Source of the DNA: Rhopalosiphum padi
Lineage: Eukaryota > Arthropoda > Insecta > Hemiptera > Aphididae
Assembly: GCF_020882245.1 (NCBI RefSeq)
Contig: NC_083598.1
Span: forward strand, 7,805,178 to 7,869,177
Direction of reading: 5' to 3'
DNA length: 64,000 bases
Shown: piece by piece, positions 1 through 12,000 of the stretch
Layout: each line of letters begins with the position of its first letter
Numbering within the stretch: position 1 is the first letter of the stretch
The notes under the pieces: generated by a model
What the model was told of the DNA's origin: nothing
Databases searched by the model: none
What the model saw: only the letters and a program-made list of their open reading frames with translations
Made by a program: the position numbers and the translations under genes

Positions 1-192
1 TCGCTTTATAATACATGAGTTTTCAATTGGGTACTGTTTTCTAACATCCAATTGTCACGCATAAAAACTGCATACTATCAAAAATGTTCTATTGTATTAA
101 AGAGCTACTAATATCCCACCAGCTTAGCAAAAATTTATGTTTCATAGGTCAGATCTGTGTTTGATATTGAGTATCATATTACATTTACAATT

Positions 193-340
193 AGGGGACC
201 TGCCGACCACAACACCCAGCTCTCTATTTAAAAAAATCTCAGAAGCAACTGCCTATGACATTATTGTTCGTCACGGCGCTATTGGGCAGTGCTTGACATG
301 AGTCTGGCCCAATTCTGGTCTGCCCGTCTTTTTTTTGAGA
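193..340. repeat. GC-balanced patch, possible repeat fragment
   Basis: About 150 bases of near 50% GC sit inside DNA of roughly 25% GC and finish in a run of T. Isolated patches of this kind with a terminal homopolymer are often old transposable-element or SINE fragments. I see no frame, terminal repeat or second copy in this window, so this is only a compositional call. Confidence 0.25.
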
Positions 341-959
341 ATTATGCCACGCTAAGGTAAGATGCACAAATTCTTGTATACTATTCATAAGTTTCTTGTT
401 TAGAATGTATATCTACTTATTACTTATCACGAACTTTATTTATAAAATATAATTATGTATTTACATGTATTAAAAACGGGTAGATTTTGTGAATCTAAGA
501 AAAACTCTGTAAAAGTATATTTGGGGAACTGAACTTGAATATGTATAGGTAGTATTATTCTAGAGCATCTATCAAGTATAGTTATATTATTATAGTGAAT
601 TACTGTTAGATCATTTATAAGACGATGTACATTGATGAAGTAATATAAGTGTAATCCGTAAATGTGACAGATATTACTTTATAACAACTTAATTGGAGAC
701 GTAGTCTATTCCAATGTGGTCGGTATTCATTATTTTGACTTTTTTTTTGATTTTATAATTATGATTGTTGTGCTAGTATGATTGTTAGTTGTTACATAAC
801 ATTAGTAAGTACCGCGAGCATGCGTCTCAAACAATCCCACAACACAATGAATCAAATAGATAATTCATTAACAATTAATAAAAAAAAAAATAATTTTGTT
901 TAGATATTAAATTATCAATGTGTATGTTTGATTAGGTAAGTACATAATATTTTTTGCCA

Positions 960-1160
960 AATATTTTGAAAAAGATTGGACATTTTTAATTTCGATCTCT
1001 CAAAAATATCAATTAGATCCAATGTGCTAACAGTATTCACCCGAAAATTAAAACATAATATTTTCAAGTACTTAATGTGTTTATTCTATATCTATATAGC
1101 CCCACAAAAATATATCATTGTAAAATCAATACATTCATCGTTCAGCTAAGAATCTAAAAT
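960..1160 (-). repeat. Dispersed repeat, copy A (partial)
   Basis: The reverse complement of the right end reads TTAGATTCTTAGCTGAACGA followed by TGAATGTATTG. This is the same terminal motif found at 17531, 38711, 43080 (minus) and 60647. The copy is short (about 200 bases) and lacks the far end seen in copies B, C and D. It is probably a truncated non-autonomous element. Confidence 0.5.
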
Positions 1161-2699
1161 AACTACAATAATTACAGTTTCCTCGAAATGGTTGCCGGAC
1201 AATCGATCGATAGCTGTTATGACAATTTCTTGTTTGTAAAAAGCATACTTATATGAAAAAAATAAATGTTATAAATGTACTGAGTTTCAAATATACAATT
1301 TAATTTCTTATACACACAACATTGGTATTTTAATTTATTTTTATTGAAATATTTTGTATTTTGTAATAAGTAACTTATAAGTTATAAGTTATAACAATAT
1401 AAGATGCGTTTGTAAAGTGATTTTATTTTATTTTAGTTTTTATTAATATTGTAAGTCTGAAATTTTGAAATTATTTTCAGCTAATTAAAATTTAAAACTG
1501 ATATATTCCGTTTTAGTATATCTGTCGAAAGATACCACGAATACGTACTATCTAGGCCTATAGGCTGTAATATTATGTATAATATTATATATGCAATAAA
1601 ATAAAGAGAAACTAATTCGTTTGGTATATTATTTTATATGATATACCTACTCGTAAACATCAGTATATAAACCTATAGCATATTTGGTGCGATTAAAATT
1701 TGAGTGAAATGTTATTGCCTACCAACTTAATTTAAAGGCACTTTGACATGGATGAAATTACGTTGTATTATTCAAGACCTACTCTTTGAGTATTAAATAC
1801 TATTAATCAAATTGGATTAACTGAAATTATTCTCCACGGGTCATCATATTAATAAGATTAATTAAGTTTAGTTGGGTTGTAGTAATAAATGTATTTATTT
1901 TATAATATTATACCTGTCGTAAACTTACATTTAATTTAATTTTTTTTAATACATTGACTCAGTTCTAGCCGTTAATATTTTCCATTTATAGTAGTGGTTG
2001 TTTTTAATTTTGAACAAAAATATTATATGAGTAAATCTAGAAAAAGAAAATAATTATAAATAATATTTTTGTTTTTGTATGTATGATTTGTTAATTTAAG
2101 TTATATTTATAATATTATTTTTGTAATCGTTTACTGTTGGGCTCATCTGTTGGGTATCTGCTTATATTTTCAATAAATAAATATTAAATTTAAGCTTATT
2201 AACAATTATTATAAATTAGAATATTGTACTTAAACATGAAACGACAGGGAGTTGAAGAATTTTTTTTTGACATCGATATAGGTACACATCATGTCAATAT
2301 ATTATAATATAATCATACAATTTGAATATTTAGAAAAAACAAATACAAAATATTCACTAATAATTAAATTATTTAAAGTGAAACACATATTATCATAACA
2401 TCATTCATCAATACAATAATATTTTAAATGGAATAAACGCGTCAATGTGAACGGGTTTCGTAATAGGTAAACGAAAATTAACAAGAATGCAATAAAAATG
2501 TATCCTCAAAGAAACGTGTTCGTTAACAGTTTAATATTACTTAATAGTTAACGTCATTATATCATTTATATCAAAATTAATTGGGACGGAAATGAGAATT
2601 CGTCGAGAATAGCAATATATACTCGTATTAACTAATAACGGTAATAATAGCTGAGTACATTATTGCCAATAATCGGGTTTTACGCATTTACTGAGTTAT

Positions 2700-3094
2700 T
2701 CAGTTATAGTGCCGGGGCGGGAAACGCTATACCGTTGTTCGTAAATGCCAAAATCTCGGAACTTTCTAAATACACTTCAAACAGGTGTGATAGGACTTGT
2801 CGATATAACAACAACAATAACATGACAATAAAAATCTCGAAAACGTCAGCGAAAACACTCAAAACAATAAAAATATATTCTACACATACATCAACGAATG
2901 TAAAATATTTTAAAAAACAATGTGCGCTTTCAATCGTACTTCATGTACGCACATGCACATACATAGTTATAAAAAACGATATATTTTGGGGTGGCAGCGG
3001 CAGTGGTATATTGTTGCTGTCATGCATGTATAGCGTGCGCGTGGCGTGTCGTGCATTATGTATATCCAGTTGATCGATATCGAAAGAGTGTATG

Positions 3095-3131
<37 letters not shown>

Positions 3132-3777
3132 TAGTGTGGTGATACTGAACGTAACGTGTTGTTATAGGTTAGGTTTTTCGCGGGGAGTAAAAATATATAT
3201 TCGTTTTTGGAGATGAAAAGCTGCTGGCTGGCGAGCGACGACACAGCCGCGCGGAAGGGCGACGGCATGATATATATAATATCGCCGCGCGAACGGCGGG
3301 ACCGGGTGTTTCCACGGTATAATTGCTGTATTACTCCTCCGCGGCGCGCACGCACAGAGGGACCTCCTGCACGTCCCGCCGCCTCGGAGCGGCACGTCGC
3401 GCTCCTTTGCAACGGTCATGCGCACGGCCGGCCGTTCGATCCGCCGCCGCCGCTCGACGGCCGTCCGCGCTGCTCGCGTCGCGTCCCCAGTTCGCGACGA
3501 CACACGCAAACGCACGCGGCGGCTCTCTCGAGAGGGGCGCGCACACCACTGTATACCGACGACGTTTTCCGCGGTCGCGAGTGTCGCACACCATACATCA
3601 CAAAAATATCTCCTCTGCGGCGCGTGTACGTTTCCGTTTTTGATCCTCCGTCGCGCCGTCGTACGCTCGCGAAGATCGCGTCCTTCCGTCCGTCGGTTCG
3701 ATCGGTGACTCGCGATTTTTATGTGATCTTTTGGTGACGAGCTCGGTCCGACCGGAAGTATAGTCGCAGTCGACACT
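2700..3777 (+). promoter_or_regulatory. CpG-rich promoter and 5' UTR of the first coding exon
   Basis: GC content climbs from the AT-rich background to well above half between about 3200 and 3777, with many CpG dinucleotides, directly upstream of the 670-codon exon. Several open frames occur on both strands here, which is what a stop-poor GC-rich sequence gives by chance, so I do not call them genes. A minimal start-stop element (ATG TGA) lies at 3721-3726. Its TGA is in frame with the main ATG at 3778 and closes that frame upstream. The transcription start cannot be fixed from sequence alone; a TATA-like run is present near 3269-3280. Confidence 0.55.
3094..3129. repeat. AAT trinucleotide microsatellite
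   Basis: About twelve uninterrupted ATA/TAA units lie just upstream of the GC-rich leader of the first coding exon. A similar AAT tract lies inside the GC-rich island near 26.87 kb. Confidence 0.9.
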
Positions 3778-5787
3778 ATGCGGCCGGCCGCGGCGTTCGG
3801 CAAACCGTTCACTTACCTGGCGGCCTCGCCCGCCGCCGCCGATCACCGTCCGCCGCAGCAACAACTGCAAACGCCCGTACCGGCATCCGTCTTGCACACG
3901 TTTTCCGGCACTGGTGGTGGCGCCAGCAGTGGCGCTCCAACGCCACCGGTCAGGACGTCCACAGCTACAGGGCATGGGACGACGGCGACGGGTAAACAGA
4001 AACCACCCCCTGTGCCGCCTAGGGGTGAACAGACAAGACTGACCACGGTGCCGGCCAAGAGATCTGCAGCAGGACCGGTCTGTGAGAAACCGGAACCGGC
4101 GACGGTGACCGCTCCGTCACCTCCTCCTCCGCCGCCGCCACCATCGCCACCTCGTACCGTCGTTTCGGATGTAGACACTAACCTCTTACCACCACCGCCG
4201 CCTATTATATCACCGCCGGTGACCGCTGAACCGGCAACCACTAAACCAGCGATCACTGAACCGGCGACCGCTGAACCGGACGAAGACTTATCCGCTTCGG
4301 CGTTGATCAGCAAGTTCGAAAGCGGATGTACCGTCAAACCAACGGCAGTTATCACCGGTACAACGGTCGACCAGAGGCTTCCTGTGGAAGTGGACTCGGG
4401 TACTTCCACGTTGGCCGAGAGCACAGACGATGATGACAATGCCGACGACGATGACGACAATGACGGAGAGGACGATGGCGCAGCGGACATATGGGTGCGA
4501 ACCATTGAGTCGCCGGTCAAGAACGTACACCCGCAAAAGGTCCGACACCATTCCGACAGCGCGATAAAGGCGGTCACAGCCACGTCCTCGCCGCCAACTG
4601 AGAAACGTGGTAGCCTGCCGGGCGACGTGGCCGTGGACGAGAAGAGTTCATCACCACCTGCCAAAGACTCGTCCAGGTCGTCATTCCGGTTATCGGCTGG
4701 TAGCCGGTGTTCGTCACCCGCACTGCTGGCCGTCAACAGTCAACAGAACAAGCAGCAATCGTCGTCGGATGGCAGAAAAATCAGCGCGGCCGAGGCGCTC
4801 GGCGTGGTAGCTAAACCGTGTCCACGCATACTGCCTTCGTCGGCGACGTTAGACGCAGCGTGCCGTCGTCAATCGCTGGGAAACCTCGCCGAATCGCGGT
4901 TCGGCACGCTGCTCTCTTCGTCAGTGCGTTCGTCGTGGGCCCCGCCGTCGGGCGTCCAGACAGACGTCGAGTCGACCCAAAGCGAACCATCGTTCGATTA
5001 CAGGCGCAAAAAGTTCACGAAACGGTGCTCGAGCGCGGACGGCCGGAACCCCGTGCACCACCACCATCACCACCATCATTACCACACCATGCAGTCCGGA
5101 AGCCGAGCGGCGGCTGCTCGGGACCCGGACTTTGGTGCCAAACGGGCTTTTATCCAGGAGAAGTTGCAGGCGGCTGGTACGAAGTTGCAGAACGCCGGCA
5201 TCGTGCCGTCCGGGTTACCGCCCACGCCACCACCGCCGGCTATTTCGGCATATCACATGCAACTGCACAACGGCGGCGTCGACTGCGGTAGACCACCCCG
5301 GTCGTCTTCGTGCAATTGTGGTCAGCACCAGGCCACGTCCAGGCCGATGTTCATTAACAAGCGTACTGCGTCCGCCGAAGAGTTGCTGCCGCCACCGGCC
5401 GCCGTCACCGTGGCCGAAGCCGATCTGTTCACGGCCGCGGGGCGTCAGGTGTCCGCGTCGTCGTCATCGTCGTCGTCCGGTGGTCGCGGTTCGTTTGGCC
5501 GGCCGCAACGAGTCACGTTCGCGCTTGACCAACACCAACATCAGCTGTTCACGGCTGGCCGGCCCGCAGGAGGCGTTGAACCGGCGTCGTCGTCCTCGTC
5601 GTCCTCGTCGTCAGTCGTCAAAAAACCGTTTAAGAGCAATTTAAAAGTCAAAGACGTCGGTTCAGCCGCTGCGCCCGAACTGAACGTTCTCGGAACTGGC
5701 GCCATCAACACCAGATTGCCGCCGCAACATCCGCACCCATACGGATTGCCGTACAAGCTTCCGGCCGTTACTGCCGACGTTTTGCAG
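3778..5787 (+). CDS. First coding exon of a large low-complexity protein (670 codons, partial gene)
   Basis: The protein family is not recognised. The start is the first in-frame ATG after a TGA at 3724-3726 and has A at -3. The frame stays open to a TAA at 5866-5868, but composition turns sharply AT-rich after about 5787, where GCAG|GTTGTA offers a donor. The exon then ends after residue 670 in phase 0, and the last 26 residues of the open frame are probably intron. Visible features are: a PPVPPRG motif near residue 77; a proline run at about 114-128; TEPATAEP-like repeats at about 150-167; SASALISKFES at 172-182; an acidic Asp/Glu tract at about 217-235; a histidine run at about 427-435; KRAFIQEKLQAAG near 454-466, the most helix-like and best candidate conserved segment; and serine runs at about 558-567 and 602-613. 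No signal peptide or membrane segment is seen. The composition fits an intrinsically disordered cytoplasmic or cytoskeletal scaffold region, which is inference. The donor is weaker than consensus (GTTGTA), so the exact end is the least certain point. Confidence 0.8.
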
Positions 5788-6282
5788 GTTGTACGAAATA
5801 TTTACAATAATCAATACTTATATAAATTGCATATGTTGAGTTCACTTCAACACAAAATGATTTACTAAAGCCCCCAATCTTTCAAAACCAAATCCAAAAT
5901 TATTATGTAGATTTTATCCTTAGTATCTATACAAAATGAAATTGACTTTTAATTTTGATACATATAAAAGTTCAACAAAATTATCTGATAAATAATTTAA
6001 ATTAAAAAAAAGGGGGGGGGATTTAATCTGTAAAACTTAAGTCTGTATCATAATTGTACATTTCTTGAGTAGAACAAAAAATCTGCTCAAAGCAGGTACA
6101 TTTAAAAATGCCTACAATAATCAGAATTTGAATAAACTGCCTTATTATTAGATAACAAAAAGGAGTGAGCTTGCTTAGTGAATCATCTGAAATAATGTAC
6201 GTAAACTTTAAGTCATATCTTCGTGACGCACTCCGTATATATTATTTAATATTATTATAGTACTTATATATTATAAATTAAA

Positions 6283-6360
6283 ATGTGCTCTGTGCTCGTG
6301 CACCACATGGGCGAGAACGAGTGTAAGCGCGCCGTTGGGCCCTTAAACTTCAGCGAATAA
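6283..6360 (+). other. 25-codon small open frame in an isolated GC patch
   Basis: An ATG-to-TAA frame of 25 codons coincides almost exactly with a GC-rich patch in AT-rich surroundings, about 500 bases after the end of the first coding exon. The translation begins MCSVLVHHMGENE. No splice sites or second copy are seen. It may be a relic of a repeat or a conserved non-coding element rather than a gene. Confidence 0.12.
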
Positions 6361-8993
6361 GTTACCACAGAAAGTTTTGCTTTTCAATAGTTAATAATTA
6401 TAGATTAATAGTTAATAATATATATATACATATCTGTATATAGCTAGGGATTGGAAGTTATAGGAACTTTAATAGGCAAAATATGTACGAACAATTATTG
6501 TAAATTATACAAAAAAATTATTGAAAATTCCAAAAAAATTTAATGTTGTTAATAATATGCATAAAAACAAATTTAACATTATGGAAAAATACATTTTTAG
6601 TTAATATTTAGATATGACGAACAAATGGTTGGCATTTAAATTATTTTTTTAAATAAAAAAAATATTCAAAATAATAAAATTACTGTAGTGTCAGTCGTTT
6701 ACAACACATTAACTAACGAATAAATAATAAATAGATTTACAATAAGTTAAATTAAACTTATCGACGATAGGATAATATTTCAACATATTATCGTGATATA
6801 GATTAAATGCACATCGCACTGTAGTTGTCAAATTAATATTTGACTGTGATGATTACGTAAAATAATATTGAGTTTTATATTCAATATTGTTAATGCATAT
6901 AGATTTAGAAAAATATATTTTTTTTAATATTAAATATGCTTAATATGCCTATAAAAATCAATGAAATATACACTTTTCCCTAAAATTGACGAAATATACA
7001 AAATAAGCATTTTACATTTTTGATTTTTAACATTATATTATCGTATAGTTTGGATTTTTAGCTTCGTCTGCTATAAATCGAAAGCATATATAACAATATG
7101 CAATTTCTACAACTAACAAGTCCTATTTATTATAGCATATATACATTTGACTTCGCTTCAGCTAGAAACTATAACTCATAATTATGGAATTGCTCACTGT
7201 TGACGTTATACTTTTAAATCATATTGTTTTAGCAACACTAACACCAATCTCTAATCATGTTTATACTTTTATTAGGTTATTATTAGAGATATTCCGAGCA
7301 GTCATAGGTCTAGAACTCTAGAACAACTTTTGAATACACATAGTGATCATGATCAGTGAATTTTGTCTATTCAGTTGGTCAGTGATTTTGACATTACAAG
7401 ATAAAATTAAAAATAATGAATGCAAATTTGGCTTGTTGTACGTTTGTAAGATAACACATGTGTCATATTCGAGAATGATAAATTTTATTTAAAATGGTTT
7501 TTTTTGTTTTGTATGATTGTATTACCTAATTTTTACTCTTATATTAGGAGAAGTTTTAATACAAAATCTTAGAATAATTAAAAGTTATTCTAAGGGGGGG
7601 GGGAAGGAGAGAATTGTTGGCTTAAATTAAATTAAACTTTTGAATAAAAAAATAAACGAGGGGGATTATATCCACGGTCCACCCACTGCCAAATGTATAC
7701 ATCACTTTATTCTTGATGTAATCGTTTTAAGTTGTAAAAATCGTATGACTGTCATCCGTTAAACGAATGTTAAGAAGTGTTCGACGAGACTTCACGTGTC
7801 CTCGAGCGTAAACATACCTATAGGTAATCGTAATATACTTATGTATAGTATTATACATTTTAGATGGGGACCGCGGTGATGCGCAAAAGTTGTAAAGTAC
7901 GAATTAAGGATGAATTGAGGTAGTAATAAGACACGACGTGTAAATATACACACAGAGAAATTTACTATACCTAACATACTGATGAAGCTCCATCACGTGT
8001 GACGACAATACACACTCCCGTATATATTATGCTAAGTAGCATCGTAAAAAAGTTTATCGCTGTCGAAACGATTTTTTTACTTCAGAAACGAAATATGGAA
8101 ACACGAATCGGCGGGTTCTTGTGATGTAGAATGTAGATTCCATGATATATTATATATACATGGTATATATAATACATATTATATACGCGCGGTTATCTGC
8201 AGTATATTGCCCCAACTACCGCGACAGTGTGATTGTATGCATCAGTATAATTGTATATTATAATATTGCACACGATAATTTATCGATTAATATCGAAAAC
8301 AATTTTGCTTGATTCCTGTATTGCACATAATATATTATAATGCGTATATACACATATTGACTACACACCGCCTATTAAACGTGATATAATCATAATATGC
8401 GTTTCGGTACGCCGAATGTTTCCGTTTATTATTGATAAGCTCAATGTAGTATAGTGCTTTTTAAATTTTAAATAACCATGTAAAATTCATAGCTATACCC
8501 TTTTACTAGCATTACAAATTGCTTTATGATATATTTTATTTTTTCCATATATAAAACAAAATAGTGTATGATGTGTGTATCGCTGAGCTTTAACAACCTT
8601 AGGCATCTACACGAAATCTTACGTACAGATATCGTCTTCAGTTTATTGTATACGTGGATAAAAAAGTTTTACTTCCGTTTTATAATATTGAGCTTATGTG
8701 AATAAGACAACTTAAATCGGTTTTATTTTTTTACTCTAATATATAACATTTGTTCTTTGTAAACGTAAAATAACTGTGATCTTAGTTTCGAAATTAATAT
8801 GGTTTATATTTGATAAATACTGATAATGTGATTTTATTTTGGTAGGTGTTTTAGTGTTCTTTTATTAACAATAATTAGGTTATTTATGTGATGTGTTTCA
8901 ATCTTAAAAGTTAAAAGTTAATGTGAAAAAAATGTTGGTATTCCATTATCAGTTTTGATAAAATATGTTTTTTTTAATTTCCATGTTTATTAA

Positions 8994-9026
<33 letters not shown>
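8994..9026. repeat. AAT trinucleotide microsatellite
   Basis: A tandem AAT run of about eleven units within intron-like DNA. Confidence 0.85.
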
Positions 9027-9029
<3 letters not shown>

Positions 9030-12000
9030 TATCAATAAATAATGTGATATCATAGTTGATACAGATATATTATTATTATAATTTAAATTATCATATAGAC
9101 TAAAGTAAAAATTAAAATTAGTTAAAATGCTGATTTCACATTTGTTTATTAAAAATAAATATGAATATGTATATGTATAATAAGTAAAATTTTTTTAAAT
9201 AGTAAATTTGGTGCGGGATTTAGAACAATTGAATGACTTAATAGTCCCTCATCTAGTAACACTATTTAAGTATTTAAACTTTATATCTATGTATGAATTA
9301 AATGAATGTTTAAATTTAATTCTGTGAAATAAAATCTCTTTAAGATTTTTTTTAATTATTACTTTTTGATATTTTATAAATTAAATAAATGTCTAGTAAT
9401 ATTTATTGCACTGACCATGTGTGCATGTTCCTTATAAATTTTAGATGAGTATGGTTTTTTTTAACTGTTTGTTTACAAAAGATAAACAGTGAGCATTTCA
9501 CAAGAATTATGGAGCAAACTGTTTTTTTTACAAACGGCCCCATTTTTCAACTCATACAAAATGTCGCGTCCTATTGATAATACCCATGCAATTTTTAACT
9601 GTAAATACAAGCTAGTATATATTATGTGTTTTGGGTGCTTACTGTATTACTGTATAGTGTTTTGATCTTAAATTCAATTTATAAACACAAATATATATTT
9701 TATACCCATTATAATCAATATATATATTATAATATATTTGTACGTAATATATACCTATATATTGGTATTATTATAATTTTATAATTGACTTTTCGAATTG
9801 TCTATACCAATTGTTTTTATTTACCTAACCGTTATTAATAAGTAATAAGGTTATTTTTAATATAAACTTGTACAAACCTCATTTTAACTTAGGTAGGTAT
9901 AGAGGAAATTTGTTCTATTTTGTCTGTCAATTGATTTTAAGAAATACTTTATCTGTTATTAGCATTAGCTTATTTCTGAGTTGGCATTATTATGATGAAA
10001 TGAATAAGTTTTATCAATTTTTTTGATTGTATATATAAATATTTTTCGGGAGAAGCAATTTTCAGAAGCTTAAAATATGTAGCATAATGCTATAATAGAC
10101 ACCTGCAACAATTGTTAAAAAAAAAGTCGTGTGAGGATGTGACAGCTATATGATTGAACAATCTTTTAAAAGTATGATTACAAAGTTAAATTTTCAATTT
10201 TTGTATTTCCCACACATTTTACGCATCAAATAATCTCGTGTTTATCTACAGTAGGTATACACTATACATAGTATTATATGTTTATTATTAAACAGCTATC
10301 TTATAAAGTTATAATGCATTTTGCAATAGATTAAATCCCATACCTTATTGCTATATAATACTCGTATTGTTGGCTTAGTGTGAACGATTCATCAACGAGC
10401 ATTGTTATAATATATAATGCTGACTTATAAATAATTTTCTAAATTTTCTCTCGAAAAATAGTTTTCCTTGAAAACAAACAAAACACATCATTATTTATTT
10501 ATGTCGAGAATGATTGATGTCGGTGACGAGTGTTGAACAATAAATTATCTAATGAACCGCTACTTACTTCATTATGTTTATAAATTTATATTTCATGAAA
10601 AGTTTTTGCTGTTTACTTAAATAAAACTTTAACATGAAAAATACCTGTATTCGTTACAAGATGAGTGCATATAGATTTAGATAAGTTTCTATTTTTATTT
10701 TATTTTAACTTGAAGACTTAAAGATTAATTTTACTATTTTATTTAAAAAGCATGTGAGATATTTCAAAAAAATTTGTTCCTCAACCATGCAACCTCTTGG
10801 TTTCTTTTTGCGATTTATGAGTTTAAAATTAAATACATATAACAGGTATTTAATTTTGACCTATAATATATTTAAACTGTAATACTTATTCAACTTATTA
10901 ATTTGTATAGGTTTATGCTAAAAAGTATGGTATATCTAGTTATAAGAAATAATAATAGACAATCAATTAATTTGATATTGTAGTAATTGTACTATATGGT
11001 TAAAAGTAAACAATGTATAATAGTTTTACAAAATTAACAATTTTAATACTTTCGTTTATTATTTGGTAATTTTGATATCATCGAGAATTTTAAATGCCAA
11101 CTAACTGCATATTAATGTAGCGCGACAAATGGAAGCAACTTACTATCGAAGTGTAATGTACATCGGGATGTATATAAGTTAGGTTCTATCATCTATATAA
11201 ACTGTATATATAGTTATAATGTCAACTATCAAATATAATTATTGTATAAAGTAACCAAAAAGGTGATAATTGTATTTCAGCACTTATATTTTTTATTATA
11301 TTACACATGTTGCTTGTTTAAATACAATTTTATCTAATATAAATAGCAGTTGTGATTTATTATAAAAAGAGTAAGGCCTACAAATATGCTAAATTTATCG
11401 AGATATAATTTATAATATTTAATATCAACTGTATGTTTATTGTTTACTCGTAACTATAGTGCCATATGTAAATTAATTTATCATATATTTATAGTATTTC
11501 TTTACAGTTTAGACATTTAAGTTATTCAGAATTTATTTCATCTTTTAACTTATTTTATTTTTATTTTTTTCATGAAAATCTAAAGTTATTTATTTTTATC
11601 GTACGAATTGCAGCACTTATCTTATGTGGACATAAAGTTTGAAATCTCGTGTGGTTAATATACGTTCATTATTTTTATGGTTCCCGTAATTCGGTGTTCG
11701 CAATAACAACCCTTCGTGACCTGGCCTAAGTGGCTTTGCGAATAAGAGAATACGTGTAAAAACGAACTGGGGTTAGAAACATAGAATTAAAAATTGTTTT
11801 TTTTTTATGAATATATATAGGTAGGTATGTGTAATATTATATGATATATCGAATAAGTAAAAATATCTAAGTCTTTTTTAATTTAGACAACTTTAAAATA
11901 GTTTTTTTTAAGTACGTAAGGATTACATATAATATATCCTAAATACTTAAATTTTATTAAAATTACTCTTATGGGCAGAGATATGTCAATTAAAATATAA

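Larger units (their letters stand above)
1..2640. other. AT-rich non-coding flank
   Basis: This stretch is strongly AT-rich and has no open frame of useful length and no convincing exon. It holds a more GC-balanced patch at about 193-340 that ends in a T-run, and a partial copy of a dispersed repeat at 960-1160 (both listed separately). A three-fold TTATAAG-like tandem lies near 1375-1396. Nothing else in it is identifiable. Its position upstream of the first GC-rich island suggests intergenic DNA. Confidence 0.6.

Noticed and set aside
2663..3073. 136-codon + strand frame upstream of the first island
   Set aside because: It starts at a non-ATG codon, is simple-repeat-rich and AT-driven, and lacks splice sites or recognisable motifs.
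3056..3975. Several overlapping open frames on both strands upstream of and across the first coding exon start
   Set aside because: They are arginine/proline/serine-rich by-products of stop-poor GC-rich DNA, overlap each other, and only the + strand 3778 frame continues for hundreds of codons with a consistent composition change at a donor.
3843..4736. 297-codon minus-strand open frame inside the first coding exon
   Set aside because: It mirrors the + strand codons; its Gly/Val/Ser-rich translation is the expected antisense of the Pro/Asp/Thr-rich + frame, and no independent start context or splice evidence exists.
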